Assembly: GCF_022678625.1 (NCBI RefSeq)
Contig: NZ_JALBYQ010000001.1
Location: forward strand, 1 to 64,000
Direction of reading: 5' to 3'
DNA: 64,000 nt
Origin: Aliiroseovarius subalbicans
GTDB taxonomy: Bacteria > Pseudomonadota > Alphaproteobacteria > Rhodobacterales > Rhodobacteraceae
The notes beneath the pieces were generated by a model. It was not told where the DNA came from and did no database searches. It saw nothing but the letters and a program-made list of their open reading frames with translations. Positions 1-8,316 of the stretch are shown piece by piece (the stretch's first letter is position 1; each line of letters starts with the position of its first letter). A program made the position numbers and the translations under genes.

Positions 1-2
1 AC

Positions 3-98
3 CTGATCCCGCTGCGCTTCGGCATGTCCGAGAACACCCACTACCACGTGCCCCTGCTGCTGTCGCCGTTCGGATACTCGACATATCGCGGCAGCTGA
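3..98 (+). CDS. C-terminal end of an unidentified protein (5' end outside window)
   Basis: An open frame enters the window from the left and ends at a TGA at 96-98, giving 31 residues ending in [19 protein letters not shown]. The codon use looks like that of a real gene. I do not recognise the family from this tail. It converges on the mechanosensitive channel gene, whose stop lies about 75 bases away, and I see no clear terminator between them. Confidence 0.5.
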   Translation: MIPLRFGMSENTHYHVPLLLSPFGYSTYRGS

Positions 99-173
99 TT
101 GGAGCTCGAAAATGGCGCAACCGGGGCCTCGGATGCACCACCTATCGAAGGCACGGACAGGGAAAAGTGTAGC

Positions 174-977
174 TTAGTTTGCGTTATGCACAACAACCTG
201 CTGGAACGGAATTTCGATGCGATCTTTGGCAAATTGTTCATAGATTGCCTGTGGGAGGGCGTATTTTACGTCGAAGTAATCCGCGCCAGTCACAAAGGGA
301 CGCACCAGAAGATCGACGCTGCTGGCCCCCAGGGTCTCGACCTCGACAAACGGGGCGGGGTCACTCAGAACCTGTTTGTTTGCCTTCAGGACCTTCGCGA
401 TCGATGCTTTGGCTTTCTTGATGTCGGTGCCATAGCCGACCGACGCGATCATATCGACGCCGCGCACCGCATGGTGTGAATGGTTGGTGATCTTGGTGCC
501 CCAGATTTCCGAGTTCGGGATGATGATCTGCTGGTTGTCAAACGTGATCATGTCGGTGGTAAACAAGGTGACTGCCTCAACCTTCCCAAAGGTGCCCGCG
601 GCCTCGACAAAGTCACCAACCTTGTAGGGCCGGAACAGAATGAGCATCACGCCGGCGGCAAGGCTGGACAGGGTGCCTTGCAGGGCAAGGCCGACGGCCA
701 AACTGGCCGCACCCAGGATTGCGACAAGCGATGTCGTCTGAATGCCGAACCGGTCGAGGATGATGATGCCAGCAAAGATCATGACGCCGTAGCGGGCAAT
801 CGATCCCAGGAAATGGAACAGCGTTTCGTCCAGCGAGGGCTGCGATTTTCCGATGCGAAGGATCACAGACTTGACGACGCCTGCGATCCAGTAGGCGATG
901 ACGGCGATCACGATGACAAAGAGAATGTTGATCAAGTTGGCCTGAAGCCAGCCAAGTGAGCTTGTAACGTTTTCCAT
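174..977 (-). CDS. MscS-family small-conductance mechanosensitive channel
   Basis: This 267-residue protein should form a channel in the inner membrane that opens under hypo-osmotic stress. There are hydrophobic segments at about residues 16-36, 60-77 and 83-115. The third has the Gly/Ala-rich pore helix AASLAVGLALQGTLSSLAAG, followed by FRPYKVGDFV, the MscS hallmark that leads into the beta domain, and then NSEIWGTKITNHS. The length matches minimal E. coli-type MscS. The ATG at 977 is preceded by AGGGA at good spacing. The gene stands alone, divergent from the next cluster, so context adds no function. Confidence 0.93.
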   Translation of the reverse strand: MENVTSSLGWLQANLINILFVIVIAVIAYWIAGVVKSVILRIGKSQPSLDETLFHFLGSIARYGVMIFAGIIILDRFGIQTTSLVAILGAASLAVGLALQGTLSSLAAGVMLILFRPYKVGDFVEAAGTFGKVEAVTLFTTDMITFDNQQIIIPNSEIWGTKITNHSHHAVRGVDMIASVGYGTDIKKAKASIAKVLKANKQVLSDPAPFVEVETLGASSVDLLVRPFVTGADYFDVKYALPQAIYEQFAKDRIEIPFQQVVVHNAN

Positions 978-1400
978 CGTGGTCCCTTTTCATGCAAATG
1001 CGATTGTGTCCGAGGGTGCCTGTTTTGGTGTTGCGGGAAATGGGGAAAAACCTGGTGGCTTTCCCAGTGTGACGACCCAAGCCCGCCCGCGCCACGTCAG
1101 CGCGAATGGTTTTGCGGCACTGATCTGATGGGAAAAGACAGCCGTGTGTTCGCCTGGGTGAAGCGGGAAACCGCACGGCTAAATCTTGCCGATATCAGGT
1201 TCCGAGAGGACCGATTGGAGGCATGCTTGGTGGTTCTGAGCATATCCCCTCGAGCTTATTGGGCACCCAAATGCACCTGTTTTGCGTGATGGTTTCACCT
1301 ATGCACGACGCCGTTTTCCCAGGGGGACAGGCGTGGCTTGTTCGGGGCGGGCGTGGGTGTTAGACCCCACATGACATTTCTCCTGAAAGCGAGGGCAAAC
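978..1400. other. 423-base intergenic region between mscS and the carbamoyltransferase cluster
   Basis: I found no convincing coding frame here. The stretch separates divergent genes and should hold both promoters. GTGGG and CCCAC arms around 1353-1370 could form a small hairpin just ahead of the next gene, but the stem is short. No transposon ends or repeats were seen. Confidence 0.4.
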
Positions 1401-1787
1401 GTGAGCACCCCGACAATTGGCAGCGAAAAGAGTTTTGGCCTGGTTTTCTGCGCCGTTTTCCTGATCATCGCGTTTTACCCGCTTTTGAAGGGCGGTGACC
1501 TGCGGCTTTGGGCCTTGATCGTGGCGGGTCTTTTCGGGGCTGTTTCTTTTCTCATGCCCAGGCTCTTGAAGCCACTGAACCATGCGTGGTTTCGCTTCGG
1601 GCTTGCCATCAGCGCGGTGATGACGCCGGTCGTGATGGGTATCCTGTTTGCGCTTGTCGTCACCCCGACCGCTTTGTTGATGAAACTGTTTGGCAAAGAC
1701 CCGTTGAAACGCGGAATTGATCCGACGCTGGACAGCTATTGGGAACCGCGCGATACCCCGCCGGGTCCGATGAAAAACCAATTCTGA
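1401..1787 (+). CDS. SxtJ-family small membrane protein
   Basis: A 128-residue protein with about three membrane segments (near residues 12-28, 36-52 and 68-92) and a conserved-looking PLNHAWFRFG stretch between the second and third. It resembles SxtJ-type proteins, named from the saxitoxin cluster, which recur next to DUF5989 proteins and NodU/CmcH carbamoyltransferases. The biochemical role is unknown. I chose the GTG at 1401 because GAGGG lies 5-9 bases upstream and the protein then starts VSTPTIGSEKSFG. An ATG at 1371 is in frame but has no better ribosome site. The stop is 19 bases before the DUF5989 gene, suggesting one operon. Confidence 0.75.
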   Translation: MSTPTIGSEKSFGLVFCAVFLIIAFYPLLKGGDLRLWALIVAGLFGAVSFLMPRLLKPLNHAWFRFGLAISAVMTPVVMGILFALVVTPTALLMKLFGKDPLKRGIDPTLDSYWEPRDTPPGPMKNQF

Positions 1788-1806
1788 TACCTGGAAGGCT
1801 GACCCG

Positions 1807-1956
1807 ATGTCCATCTTGATCGAACTCGTCCACTTTCTTGTCGCGCGCAAGAAATACTGGCTCTGGCCCATGTTGATCGCGCTGATCCTGATTGGTGGTC
1901 TGATCGTGTTGACCCAGGGGTCTGCCATCGCTCCGTTCATCTACACGGTGTTCTGA
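1807..1956 (+). CDS. DUF5989-family mini membrane protein (49 aa)
   Basis: This short gene encodes 49 residues beginning MSILIELVHFLVARKKYW and then one membrane helix (about residues 18-36). That amphipathic start followed by a single helix is the pattern of DUF5989 (SxtK-like) proteins found beside SxtJ and carbamoyltransferases. Its stop overlaps the carbamoyltransferase start in an ATGA, implying translational coupling. Function is unknown; a membrane anchor or partner for the downstream enzyme is my inference. Confidence 0.72.
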   Translation: MSILIELVHFLVARKKYWLWPMLIALILIGGLIVLTQGSAIAPFIYTVF

Positions 1957-3806
1957 TGGCGGCGATCCTTGGCATTTCGGCCTTCTATCATGATAGTGCC
2001 GCAGCCCTTCTGGTGGACGGGGAAATCATCGCGGCAGCGCAGGAAGAGCGGTTTACCCGGCAAAAGCACACGCCCGATTATCCACGCCAGGCGATCGATT
2101 ATTGTCTGGCCGAGGCGGGGCTTAAGATGGCTGATCTGGATCAGGTCGTGTTCTATGACAAGCCGTTCTTGAAGTTCGAACGCCTACTGGAAACCTATGC
2201 CAGTTTCGCGCCGCGCGGCTTTGCCTCGTTTCGCAAGGCGGTGCCGGTCTGGATCAAGGACAAGCTGTTTCAGAAAACGCATTTGCTGGAGGAACTGAAC
2301 CAGCATGACGGCGGCATGGACGGCAAGACCGAGCTTCTGTTTTCCGAACATCACCTGAGCCACGCGGCCAGCGCCTTTTACCCGTCGCCGTTCGACGAGG
2401 CGCTGGTGCTGACCCTGGATGGGGTGGGGGAGCGGGCGACGACCGCCGTGTTCTTGGGAAAGGGCAACCAGCTGACCCCGCTGCGCGAGATCAACTTTCC
2501 CCATTCCCTGGGGCTCCTTTATTCCGCCTTCACCTACTACCTCGGGTTCAAGGTCAACAGCGGCGAATACAAGATCATGGGGCTTGCGCCCTATGGTGAG
2601 CCGCGGTTTGTCGACCTGATCCTGGACAAGCTGGTGGACCTGAAACCGGACGGGTCATTCCGGCTGGATCAACGCTATTTCAACTACGCTACCGGATTGA
2701 CGATGACGAACCGGCGCTTTGCGGACCTGTTCGGCCAGCCACGCCGAGAACCGGAAACCGAGGACCTGGCCCAGTTCCACATGGACATGGCCGCGTCGGT
2801 TCAGGCGGTGACCGAGCGCATCGTTCTGGCCCTGGTGCAGGACCTGGCCCGCGAATTCGACACTCGCAACCTGTGTCTTGCGGGGGGTGTCGCGCTGAAC
2901 TGCGTCGCCAACGGGAAGGTGTTGCGCGATGGTGCGTTCGACAGGATCTGGATTCAGCCCGCATCAGGGGACGCGGGCTGTGCCCTGGGGGCGGCACAGG
3001 TGGCCTGGCACATGGAACAGGACCAACCACGCCTGCCGCAGGCGGACCGGCCGGGCGGCGACGGGATGAAGGGCTCATACCTGGGGCCGGAATTCGAGCA
3101 GGCCGACATCGAGACGCGCTTGCGCGCCGCGGGTGCGGAATTCCATGTGCTGGCGCCCGCCGCGTTGAGCGACCGGGCCGCGACCGACCTGGCGGAAGGC
3201 AAGGCCGTGGGCTGGTTCCAGGGCCGGATGGAATTCGGTCCTCGCGCCCTGGGCGGACGCTCGATCCTGGGTGATCCGCGCTCCCCGACAATGCAGAAGA
3301 CCCTGAACCTGAAGGTCAAGTATCGCGAAAGCTTTCGCCCCTTCGCACCGTCCGTTCTGAAGGAACGTGTGTCCGAGTATTTCGACCTGAACGAACCCAG
3401 CCCCTACATGCTGATCGTCGCTGATGTGCAGAAGGCGCGGCGCAAACAGATGAGCGAGGCGGACCAGGCGCTGTTCGGGATCGACAAGCTGAACGTGCAA
3501 CGCTCGGACATTCCCGCGATCACCCATGTCGATTACTCCGCTCGGGTGCAAAGCGTGGATCACGAGACCAACCCGCGCTACCATGATCTGATTTCACGGT
3601 TCGAGGAAAAGACCGGATGCGCGGTGCTGATCAACACCTCGTTCAATGTGCGTGGCGAGCCGATCGTGTGCACGCCCGAGGACGCGTTTCATTGCTTCAT
3701 GGGCACCGACATGGACACACTGGCGGTCGGAAACTGCTATCTCGTGAAGGGTGAACAGGATCCGGCGCTGGCCGAGGATTACACCTCAAAATACGCGCTG
3801 GACTGA
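1956..3806 (+). CDS. NodU/CmcH/TobZ-family carbamoyltransferase
   Basis: At 616 residues this is a full-length O-carbamoyltransferase, a family that transfers carbamoyl from carbamoyl phosphate, through carbamoyl-adenylate, to a hydroxyl on a sugar or natural product. The N-terminal YrdC-associated ASKHA-type domain shows GISAFYHDSAAALLVDG and a His-rich HHLSHAASAFYPS near residue 131. GGVALNCVANGKV lies near 308. The C-terminal domain carries MEFGPRALGGRSILGDPR near 424 and LINTSFNVRGEP. The acceptor cannot be read from the sequence. Coupling to two small membrane proteins and an SGNH hydrolase suggests a membrane-associated glycan or lipid rather than a soluble antibiotic. Confidence 0.9.
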   Translation: MAAILGISAFYHDSAAALLVDGEIIAAAQEERFTRQKHTPDYPRQAIDYCLAEAGLKMADLDQVVFYDKPFLKFERLLETYASFAPRGFASFRKAVPVWIKDKLFQKTHLLEELNQHDGGMDGKTELLFSEHHLSHAASAFYPSPFDEALVLTLDGVGERATTAVFLGKGNQLTPLREINFPHSLGLLYSAFTYYLGFKVNSGEYKIMGLAPYGEPRFVDLILDKLVDLKPDGSFRLDQRYFNYATGLTMTNRRFADLFGQPRREPETEDLAQFHMDMAASVQAVTERIVLALVQDLAREFDTRNLCLAGGVALNCVANGKVLRDGAFDRIWIQPASGDAGCALGAAQVAWHMEQDQPRLPQADRPGGDGMKGSYLGPEFEQADIETRLRAAGAEFHVLAPAALSDRAATDLAEGKAVGWFQGRMEFGPRALGGRSILGDPRSPTMQKTLNLKVKYRESFRPFAPSVLKERVSEYFDLNEPSPYMLIVADVQKARRKQMSEADQALFGIDKLNVQRSDIPAITHVDYSARVQSVDHETNPRYHDLISRFEEKTGCAVLINTSFNVRGEPIVCTPEDAFHCFMGTDMDTLAVGNCYLVKGEQDPALAEDYTSKYALD

Positions 3807-3826
3807 CACGACGCCGGGAGGGCGGG

Positions 3827-4954
3827 ATGAGAATTTTCGGAAAGATCTGGCGTGGGTTGAAGACGGTCTTCCTGTATACGGTCATGACCCTTGTCTTCGT
3901 GGAGATCGGGCTCCAGGTGGTCGTGCGCATGGGGCTTCTGGACATGTCCTTGCCGACCTACAAGGCGTCGAATGCCAGGGGCTACGTCGCTGAGGTCGAT
4001 CCTGACTACGGCATTTTTCACCTCGCCGGTGTCGAACGCGACCATCTCACCAGCTGTTTTAGGGTGATCAATCGCACCAACAGTTTCGGGATGCGCGACA
4101 GGGAAACCACCCTGGAAAGCGATGGATCGCGCGTGGTGGTTCTTGGCGACAGTTTCGCCGAGGGTTTCGGCGTGATGCTGGAGGACACGTTCCATGACAG
4201 GTTGGAGCGCATGACCAGCCGCGAACACCTGAGCTTTGGCTCATCCGGTGGGGTCGGGCCGACGCAATACTGGAAGATCTACGAAAAGCTGGGGTCACGG
4301 TTCGACCATGACGCGGTGATCGTGATGATCTTGCCGAACAACGATTTCTGGGACGATACGCCCCATTCCGTGCGCCTGTCCTCGGTCGCACCCTGGCGTC
4401 CGTTCCTGGTCGGGGAATACCCTGACTATACGGTGACGTATCCCAACAAGGAATTTGAACCGTCTAAGGTGGGCACCCTGACCTTTCTGACCACCCTGGC
4501 CAAGCAGAATATCCTGAGCTTCCGGACGCTGGATCACTACTGGCTGATGCTGCGCGCGCGCCTGGTCACCGGCATGTTCGGCGTGGACGAAGGCGATGAT
4601 CTTACGGAAAGCTCACCCTATTTCAACTACACCAGCGCCGAGTTCGACAGGATGCGATACGCGCTTGAGCGGATCGTGGAGATCGCCAGCCCGCGCCCTG
4701 TCGTGATCGCGACCATTCCGCGGCATCTGGATTTCGAGGTTGCCATGACCAAGACCAACCTGCCGCTTGTGAATGCGCTTGAGGATCTGGCGAGTGGCCT
4801 GGGGGCGGAATACATCGATCTGACTCGTCCGATGCTGGCGGCCGGGGGCGGCACCTATGAGCAGTTCTTCCACGAATGTGATGGGCATTGGTCCCCGGCA
4901 GGCCATGCCGCCGCCGCCGAGATTCTGGCCGGTACGTCGATCTATCGTCCCTGA
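3827..4954 (+). CDS. Membrane-anchored SGNH/GDSL-type hydrolase or acyltransferase
   Basis: This 375-residue protein has an N-terminal membrane segment (about residues 12-34), so the catalytic domain is probably periplasmic. The nucleophile block VVLGDSFAEGFGV lies near residue 104. The C-terminal DGHWSPAGH near 350 supplies the Asp/His of an SGNH triad. The gene starts 20 bases after the carbamoyltransferase, so they are probably co-transcribed. Relatives add or remove acyl groups on extracellular polysaccharides (the AlgJ/AlgX and PatB type of chemistry). The substrate is unknown. Confidence 0.75.
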   Translation: MRIFGKIWRGLKTVFLYTVMTLVFVEIGLQVVVRMGLLDMSLPTYKASNARGYVAEVDPDYGIFHLAGVERDHLTSCFRVINRTNSFGMRDRETTLESDGSRVVVLGDSFAEGFGVMLEDTFHDRLERMTSREHLSFGSSGGVGPTQYWKIYEKLGSRFDHDAVIVMILPNNDFWDDTPHSVRLSSVAPWRPFLVGEYPDYTVTYPNKEFEPSKVGTLTFLTTLAKQNILSFRTLDHYWLMLRARLVTGMFGVDEGDDLTESSPYFNYTSAEFDRMRYALERIVEIASPRPVVIATIPRHLDFEVAMTKTNLPLVNALEDLASGLGAEYIDLTRPMLAAGGGTYEQFFHECDGHWSPAGHAAAAEILAGTSIYRP

Positions 4955-5028
4955 AGGGGGCAATCACGCATGGCCCTTCGGCCAGGAACACACTACATCA
5001 TGCAGGGTATGTTCGAAAGGCCCGGCTG

Positions 5029-7212
5029 ATGCAGATGCCCCATCCCCTGACCCGTGACCTGGTGTTTGTTGGCGGTGGCCATGCTCATGCGCTGGCGCTG
5101 CGCATGTGGGCGATGGATCCACTGCCGGGGGTGCGGCTGACATTGATCAACCCCGGCCCAACCGCCCCGTATTCCGGCATGCTGCCGGGGCGGATCGCGG
5201 GGCACTATGGGCGCGCGGAACTGGACATTGACCTGGTGCGGTTGGCGCGCTTCGCGGGGGCACGACTGATCCTTGCACCGGCGACCGGGATCGATCCGCT
5301 GGCCCGAACCGTCACAGTCGAAGGGCGCGGCGCGATCGGCTATGACGTGGCCTCGATCGATGTCGGTATCCACGCCGAGATGCCGGATATCCCGGGCTTT
5401 CGCAAACACGGCATCGGGGCCAAGCCGCTCGACGTCTATGACGCGCGCTGGCAGGGCTTTCTGACGGATGTCGCCGCCGGGCAAGCAGCGCCCGAGGTCG
5501 TGGTGATCGGCGGCGGTGTGGCCGGGGTCGAACTGGCGTTGGCGATGCGTCATGCGCTGGCGGGGGTCTGCGACGCCCCCCGTGTGACGGTGTTGGAGCG
5601 CACGCCCGATATCACCGGCCCTAGTGTTCGCGCTCGCAGCCGGTTGCACCAGGCGATGTCGGCGGCAGGGGTTCAGTTCCGCGGCGGCGTCACCGTGGCG
5701 CGGGTTACGGCGGACGCGGTGCAGCTGTCGGACGGCGCCGAAATGCCCTCGGCCTTCACGGTTGGCGCAGCAGGGGCCTTCGCGCATCCCTGGCTGGCGG
5801 GCAGTGCGCTGCCCGTGACCGATGAAGGTTTTGTTACCGTTGACGACACACTGCGCGTGACCGGGGTCGACGATCTGTTTGCTGTCGGCGATTGCGCCCA
5901 CATGCCCCATGCACCGCGCCCAAAGGCGGGCGTGTTCGCGGTGCGCGCGGCCCCGGTCTTGCGCGACAATTTACGCGCGGCCCTGTCTGGCGGCACGCTG
6001 CGCCCGTTCCGACCGCAACGCAACTACCTCAAGCTGGTATCGCTGGGCAGCAAGGTGGCGCTGGCGGAGAAGTGGGGTGTTACGGTGCAGGGCGCAGGCC
6101 TGTGGCGCTGGAAAGACAGGATCGACCAGAAATTCATGGATCAGTTCCGCGACCTGCCCGCGATGACCGCCCCCGCGCAACCCGCCGTGGTGGCGTTGGG
6201 ATTGGATGAGGCTGAGGCCAGTGGGGCCAAGGCGCTGTGCGGCGGCTGTGGGTCGAAAGTGGGTGCAGACACGCTGCGCAATGCGCTAAAGGCGTTACCC
6301 CCCAGCACCCGTGACGACGTGCTGTCAGGTCCGGGCGACGACGCGGCGGAGCTTGAGATTGGCGGACAACGGCAGGTGATGACGACCGACCACCTGCGCG
6401 CTTTCACCCATGATCACGGGCTTTTGGCGCGGATCACGGCGGTGCACGCGTTGGGTGATATCTGGGCGATGGGCGCAGCCCCACAGGCCGCGCTGGTATC
6501 GGTGACCCTACCGCATATGACCCCGGCGCTTCAGGAACGCAGCATGGGTGAAATCATGGCCGCCGCGCAGGACGTGCTGGGTGCAGCCGGCGCTGAGATT
6601 GTCGGCGGTCATTCCACGATGGGTGCGGAGCTTACGATTGGTTTCAGCCTGACCGGGCTTTGTGACGACGCACCGATCACCAACACAGGTGCGCGGGCAG
6701 GGGACGCGCTGATCCTGACCCGCCCGATTGGCACCGGCACGCTCTTGGCCGGGGAAATGGCCGGGCAGGCGGATGGGCGCGACGTGGCGCGAATGCTCAC
6801 GGTGATGGCGCGGCCACAAGGCGACGCGGCGGCGATCCTTGGCGTGGCCCGTGCGATGACCGATGTCACCGGGTTCGGTCTGGCCGGGCACCTTCTGGCG
6901 ATCTGCAAAGCGTCCGGTTTGGCCGGGGTTTTGGACCTTGAGGCTGTTCCGACCTATGACGGTGCCCTTGCCCTTACCGACGCCGGCGTTCGGTCAACGA
7001 TTTTTGCGTCCAACCGGGACGCAGCCCCTGTGGCTGGGGCGACGGGTGCGCGGGGCGATCTGCTGCATGATCCGCAAACGGCGGGCGGTCTGCTTGCGGC
7101 GGTGGCGGTGGAGGAGGCCGAGGGTCTGCTGGCACAGCTGCGCGCCGCCGGGCATGACGCTGCCCTGATCGGCCAGCTTGAGGTTGGCCCTGCGACGCTG
7201 CGCTGTCGCTAA
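5029..7212 (+). CDS. selD: Selenide, water dikinase fused to an NDH-like flavoprotein
   Basis: The 727-residue protein joins two enzymes. Residues 1 to about 375 form an FAD/NAD(P)H oxidoreductase of the NDH-2/Sqr kind: VFVGGGHAHA near the start, VVVIGGGVAGVELALA as second nucleotide site, and LFAVGDCAH. Residues from about 400 on form SelD, which makes selenophosphate from selenide and ATP. KALCGGCGSK aligns Cys407 and Lys410 with the catalytic pair of E. coli SelD, and GPGDDAAEL with the metal-binding loop. The nucleophile is Cys, not selenocysteine. I chose the ATG at 5029 because longer forms run into the SGNH gene. The flavin domain may supply reduced selenium (inference). The gene converges on mnmH. 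Confidence 0.92.
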   Translation: MQMPHPLTRDLVFVGGGHAHALALRMWAMDPLPGVRLTLINPGPTAPYSGMLPGRIAGHYGRAELDIDLVRLARFAGARLILAPATGIDPLARTVTVEGRGAIGYDVASIDVGIHAEMPDIPGFRKHGIGAKPLDVYDARWQGFLTDVAAGQAAPEVVVIGGGVAGVELALAMRHALAGVCDAPRVTVLERTPDITGPSVRARSRLHQAMSAAGVQFRGGVTVARVTADAVQLSDGAEMPSAFTVGAAGAFAHPWLAGSALPVTDEGFVTVDDTLRVTGVDDLFAVGDCAHMPHAPRPKAGVFAVRAAPVLRDNLRAALSGGTLRPFRPQRNYLKLVSLGSKVALAEKWGVTVQGAGLWRWKDRIDQKFMDQFRDLPAMTAPAQPAVVALGLDEAEASGAKALCGGCGSKVGADTLRNALKALPPSTRDDVLSGPGDDAAELEIGGQRQVMTTDHLRAFTHDHGLLARITAVHALGDIWAMGAAPQAALVSVTLPHMTPALQERSMGEIMAAAQDVLGAAGAEIVGGHSTMGAELTIGFSLTGLCDDAPITNTGARAGDALILTRPIGTGTLLAGEMAGQADGRDVARMLTVMARPQGDAAAILGVARAMTDVTGFGLAGHLLAICKASGLAGVLDLEAVPTYDGALALTDAGVRSTIFASNRDAAPVAGATGARGDLLHDPQTAGGLLAAVAVEEAEGLLAQLRAAGHDAALIGQLEVGPATLRCR

Positions 7213-8252
7213 TCGGCGGTTTCGGTGATCCGAGCGGCGGTGTCGGCCAGGGTGGCCTCGGACAGATCCGGCAACTCCAGCTGCATCAGCGGCGGGCCTT
7301 TGCGGCGTGACACGCGGGCATAGCGCGGGTCGTAATGTGTGGCCACCAGAGCGCGCGCCAGCGCCTCGTACTGCCCTGCGTCGGCCAGGGATTTCCAAGC
7401 GCTCACTTGGTCATGCCCGTGATAGCGCCGCAGCTGGTCCAGGGTTTGCGTCAACCGCGCAGGGTCTTGAAGAAGATCCGGGTAGGCGGTGACAAGGAAC
7501 CCCGCGCGCGCGGACAGAGGGGCCGACAGGCGGATCTGCTCGGCGCCGATCATCGCGGCCCACAGCGACGGGGGCAGGGTGATGCGGCCGATCTTGTTGC
7601 TTTCGGCTTCGATAAACACCGGCCGGGTCGGGTCCAGCGTGGCCATCGCCATCGCCAGCGTGCTTTCAAAGCTTTTCTGCGACGGTTGTCCACCTGCAAC
7701 GGGGCCGAACAGCGACCCGCGATGGGCTGCCATCGCCTCGAGGTCCAGAACCTGCGCGCCCTGATTTTCCAGATGCTCCAAAAGCCGCGTCTTGGCGGTG
7801 CCGGTGCCGCCGTCGATCAAGATCAGGCGGAGCGCCAGCGGCTGCTCATACAGCGTTTCCACCACCAGCCGCCGGAAGGATTTATAGCCGCCATCAATCA
7901 GATCGACCCGCCAGCCGACCTGCGCCAGGATCGAGGCGAAGGAGCCAGACCGCTGCCCGCCGCGCCAGCAATAGACCAGCGGACGCCAGCCACCGGTGCG
8001 GTCGGCAAGCGGGCCCTCAAGATGGTCAGCGGCGTTGCGCGCGACCAGGGCTGCGCCGACCTTGCGGGCCAGAAACCGGTCCTCCTGCACATAAATCGTG
8101 CCAACCCGCGCGCGTTCAGCGTCCGACAGCACCGGCAGGTTGATCGCGCCGGGGATGTGATCCTCGGCGTATTCGGCGGGCGCACGCACATCGATCACCT
8201 CATCAAACGGCAGTTTGCTCAGGTCGCGCAGCGATGTCAGAATGTGTGCCAT
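7209..8252 (-). CDS. mnmH: tRNA 2-selenouridine synthase
   Basis: Also called SelU or YbbB, this 347-residue enzyme replaces the sulfur of 2-thiouridine with selenium at the tRNA wobble position, using selenophosphate. The N-terminal rhodanese domain has DVRAPAEYAEDHIPGAINLP and the catalytic-Cys loop VYCWRGGQRSGS. A P-loop-like GGTGTAKTRLLEHL follows at mid-protein. The start at 8252 gives the family-typical beginning MAHILTSLRDL; longer forms have no homology. Its stop overlaps that of selD by four bases on the opposite strand, pairing enzyme with selenium donor. The start codon lies in a predicted mRNA hairpin. Confidence 0.93.
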   Translation of the reverse strand: MAHILTSLRDLSKLPFDEVIDVRAPAEYAEDHIPGAINLPVLSDAERARVGTIYVQEDRFLARKVGAALVARNAADHLEGPLADRTGGWRPLVYCWRGGQRSGSFASILAQVGWRVDLIDGGYKSFRRLVVETLYEQPLALRLILIDGGTGTAKTRLLEHLENQGAQVLDLEAMAAHRGSLFGPVAGGQPSQKSFESTLAMAMATLDPTRPVFIEAESNKIGRITLPPSLWAAMIGAEQIRLSAPLSARAGFLVTAYPDLLQDPARLTQTLDQLRRYHGHDQVSAWKSLADAGQYEALARALVATHYDPRYARVSRRKGPPLMQLELPDLSEATLADTAARITETAD

Positions 8253-8282
8253 GGGGGCCCCGATGGAAAAACTGCCCCCGTG
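8250..8282 (-). promoter_or_regulatory. Hairpin enclosing the mnmH start codon
   Basis: On the mnmH mRNA, CACGGGGGC (8282-8274) can pair with GCCCCCATG (8258-8250) over nine base pairs with one G-U, leaving a 15-base loop. The AUG is in the 3' arm, so initiation should be damped unless the hairpin opens. No separate Shine-Dalgarno is clear. A regulatory role is inference. Confidence 0.4.
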
Positions 8283-8316
8283 GTATCGTGCTGGGCAGGC
8301 AAGCGCCAGAGGCGGA

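Noticed and set aside
2689-3291. Long minus-strand open frame inside the carbamoyltransferase gene
   Set aside because: It is Arg/Pro/Ser-rich antisense shadow of a strong plus-strand gene in GC-rich DNA, with no recognisable domain.
6238-6249. Selenocysteine (UGA) at the SelD active site
   Set aside because: The codons are TGC and TGT, both Cys; no in-frame TGA is present.
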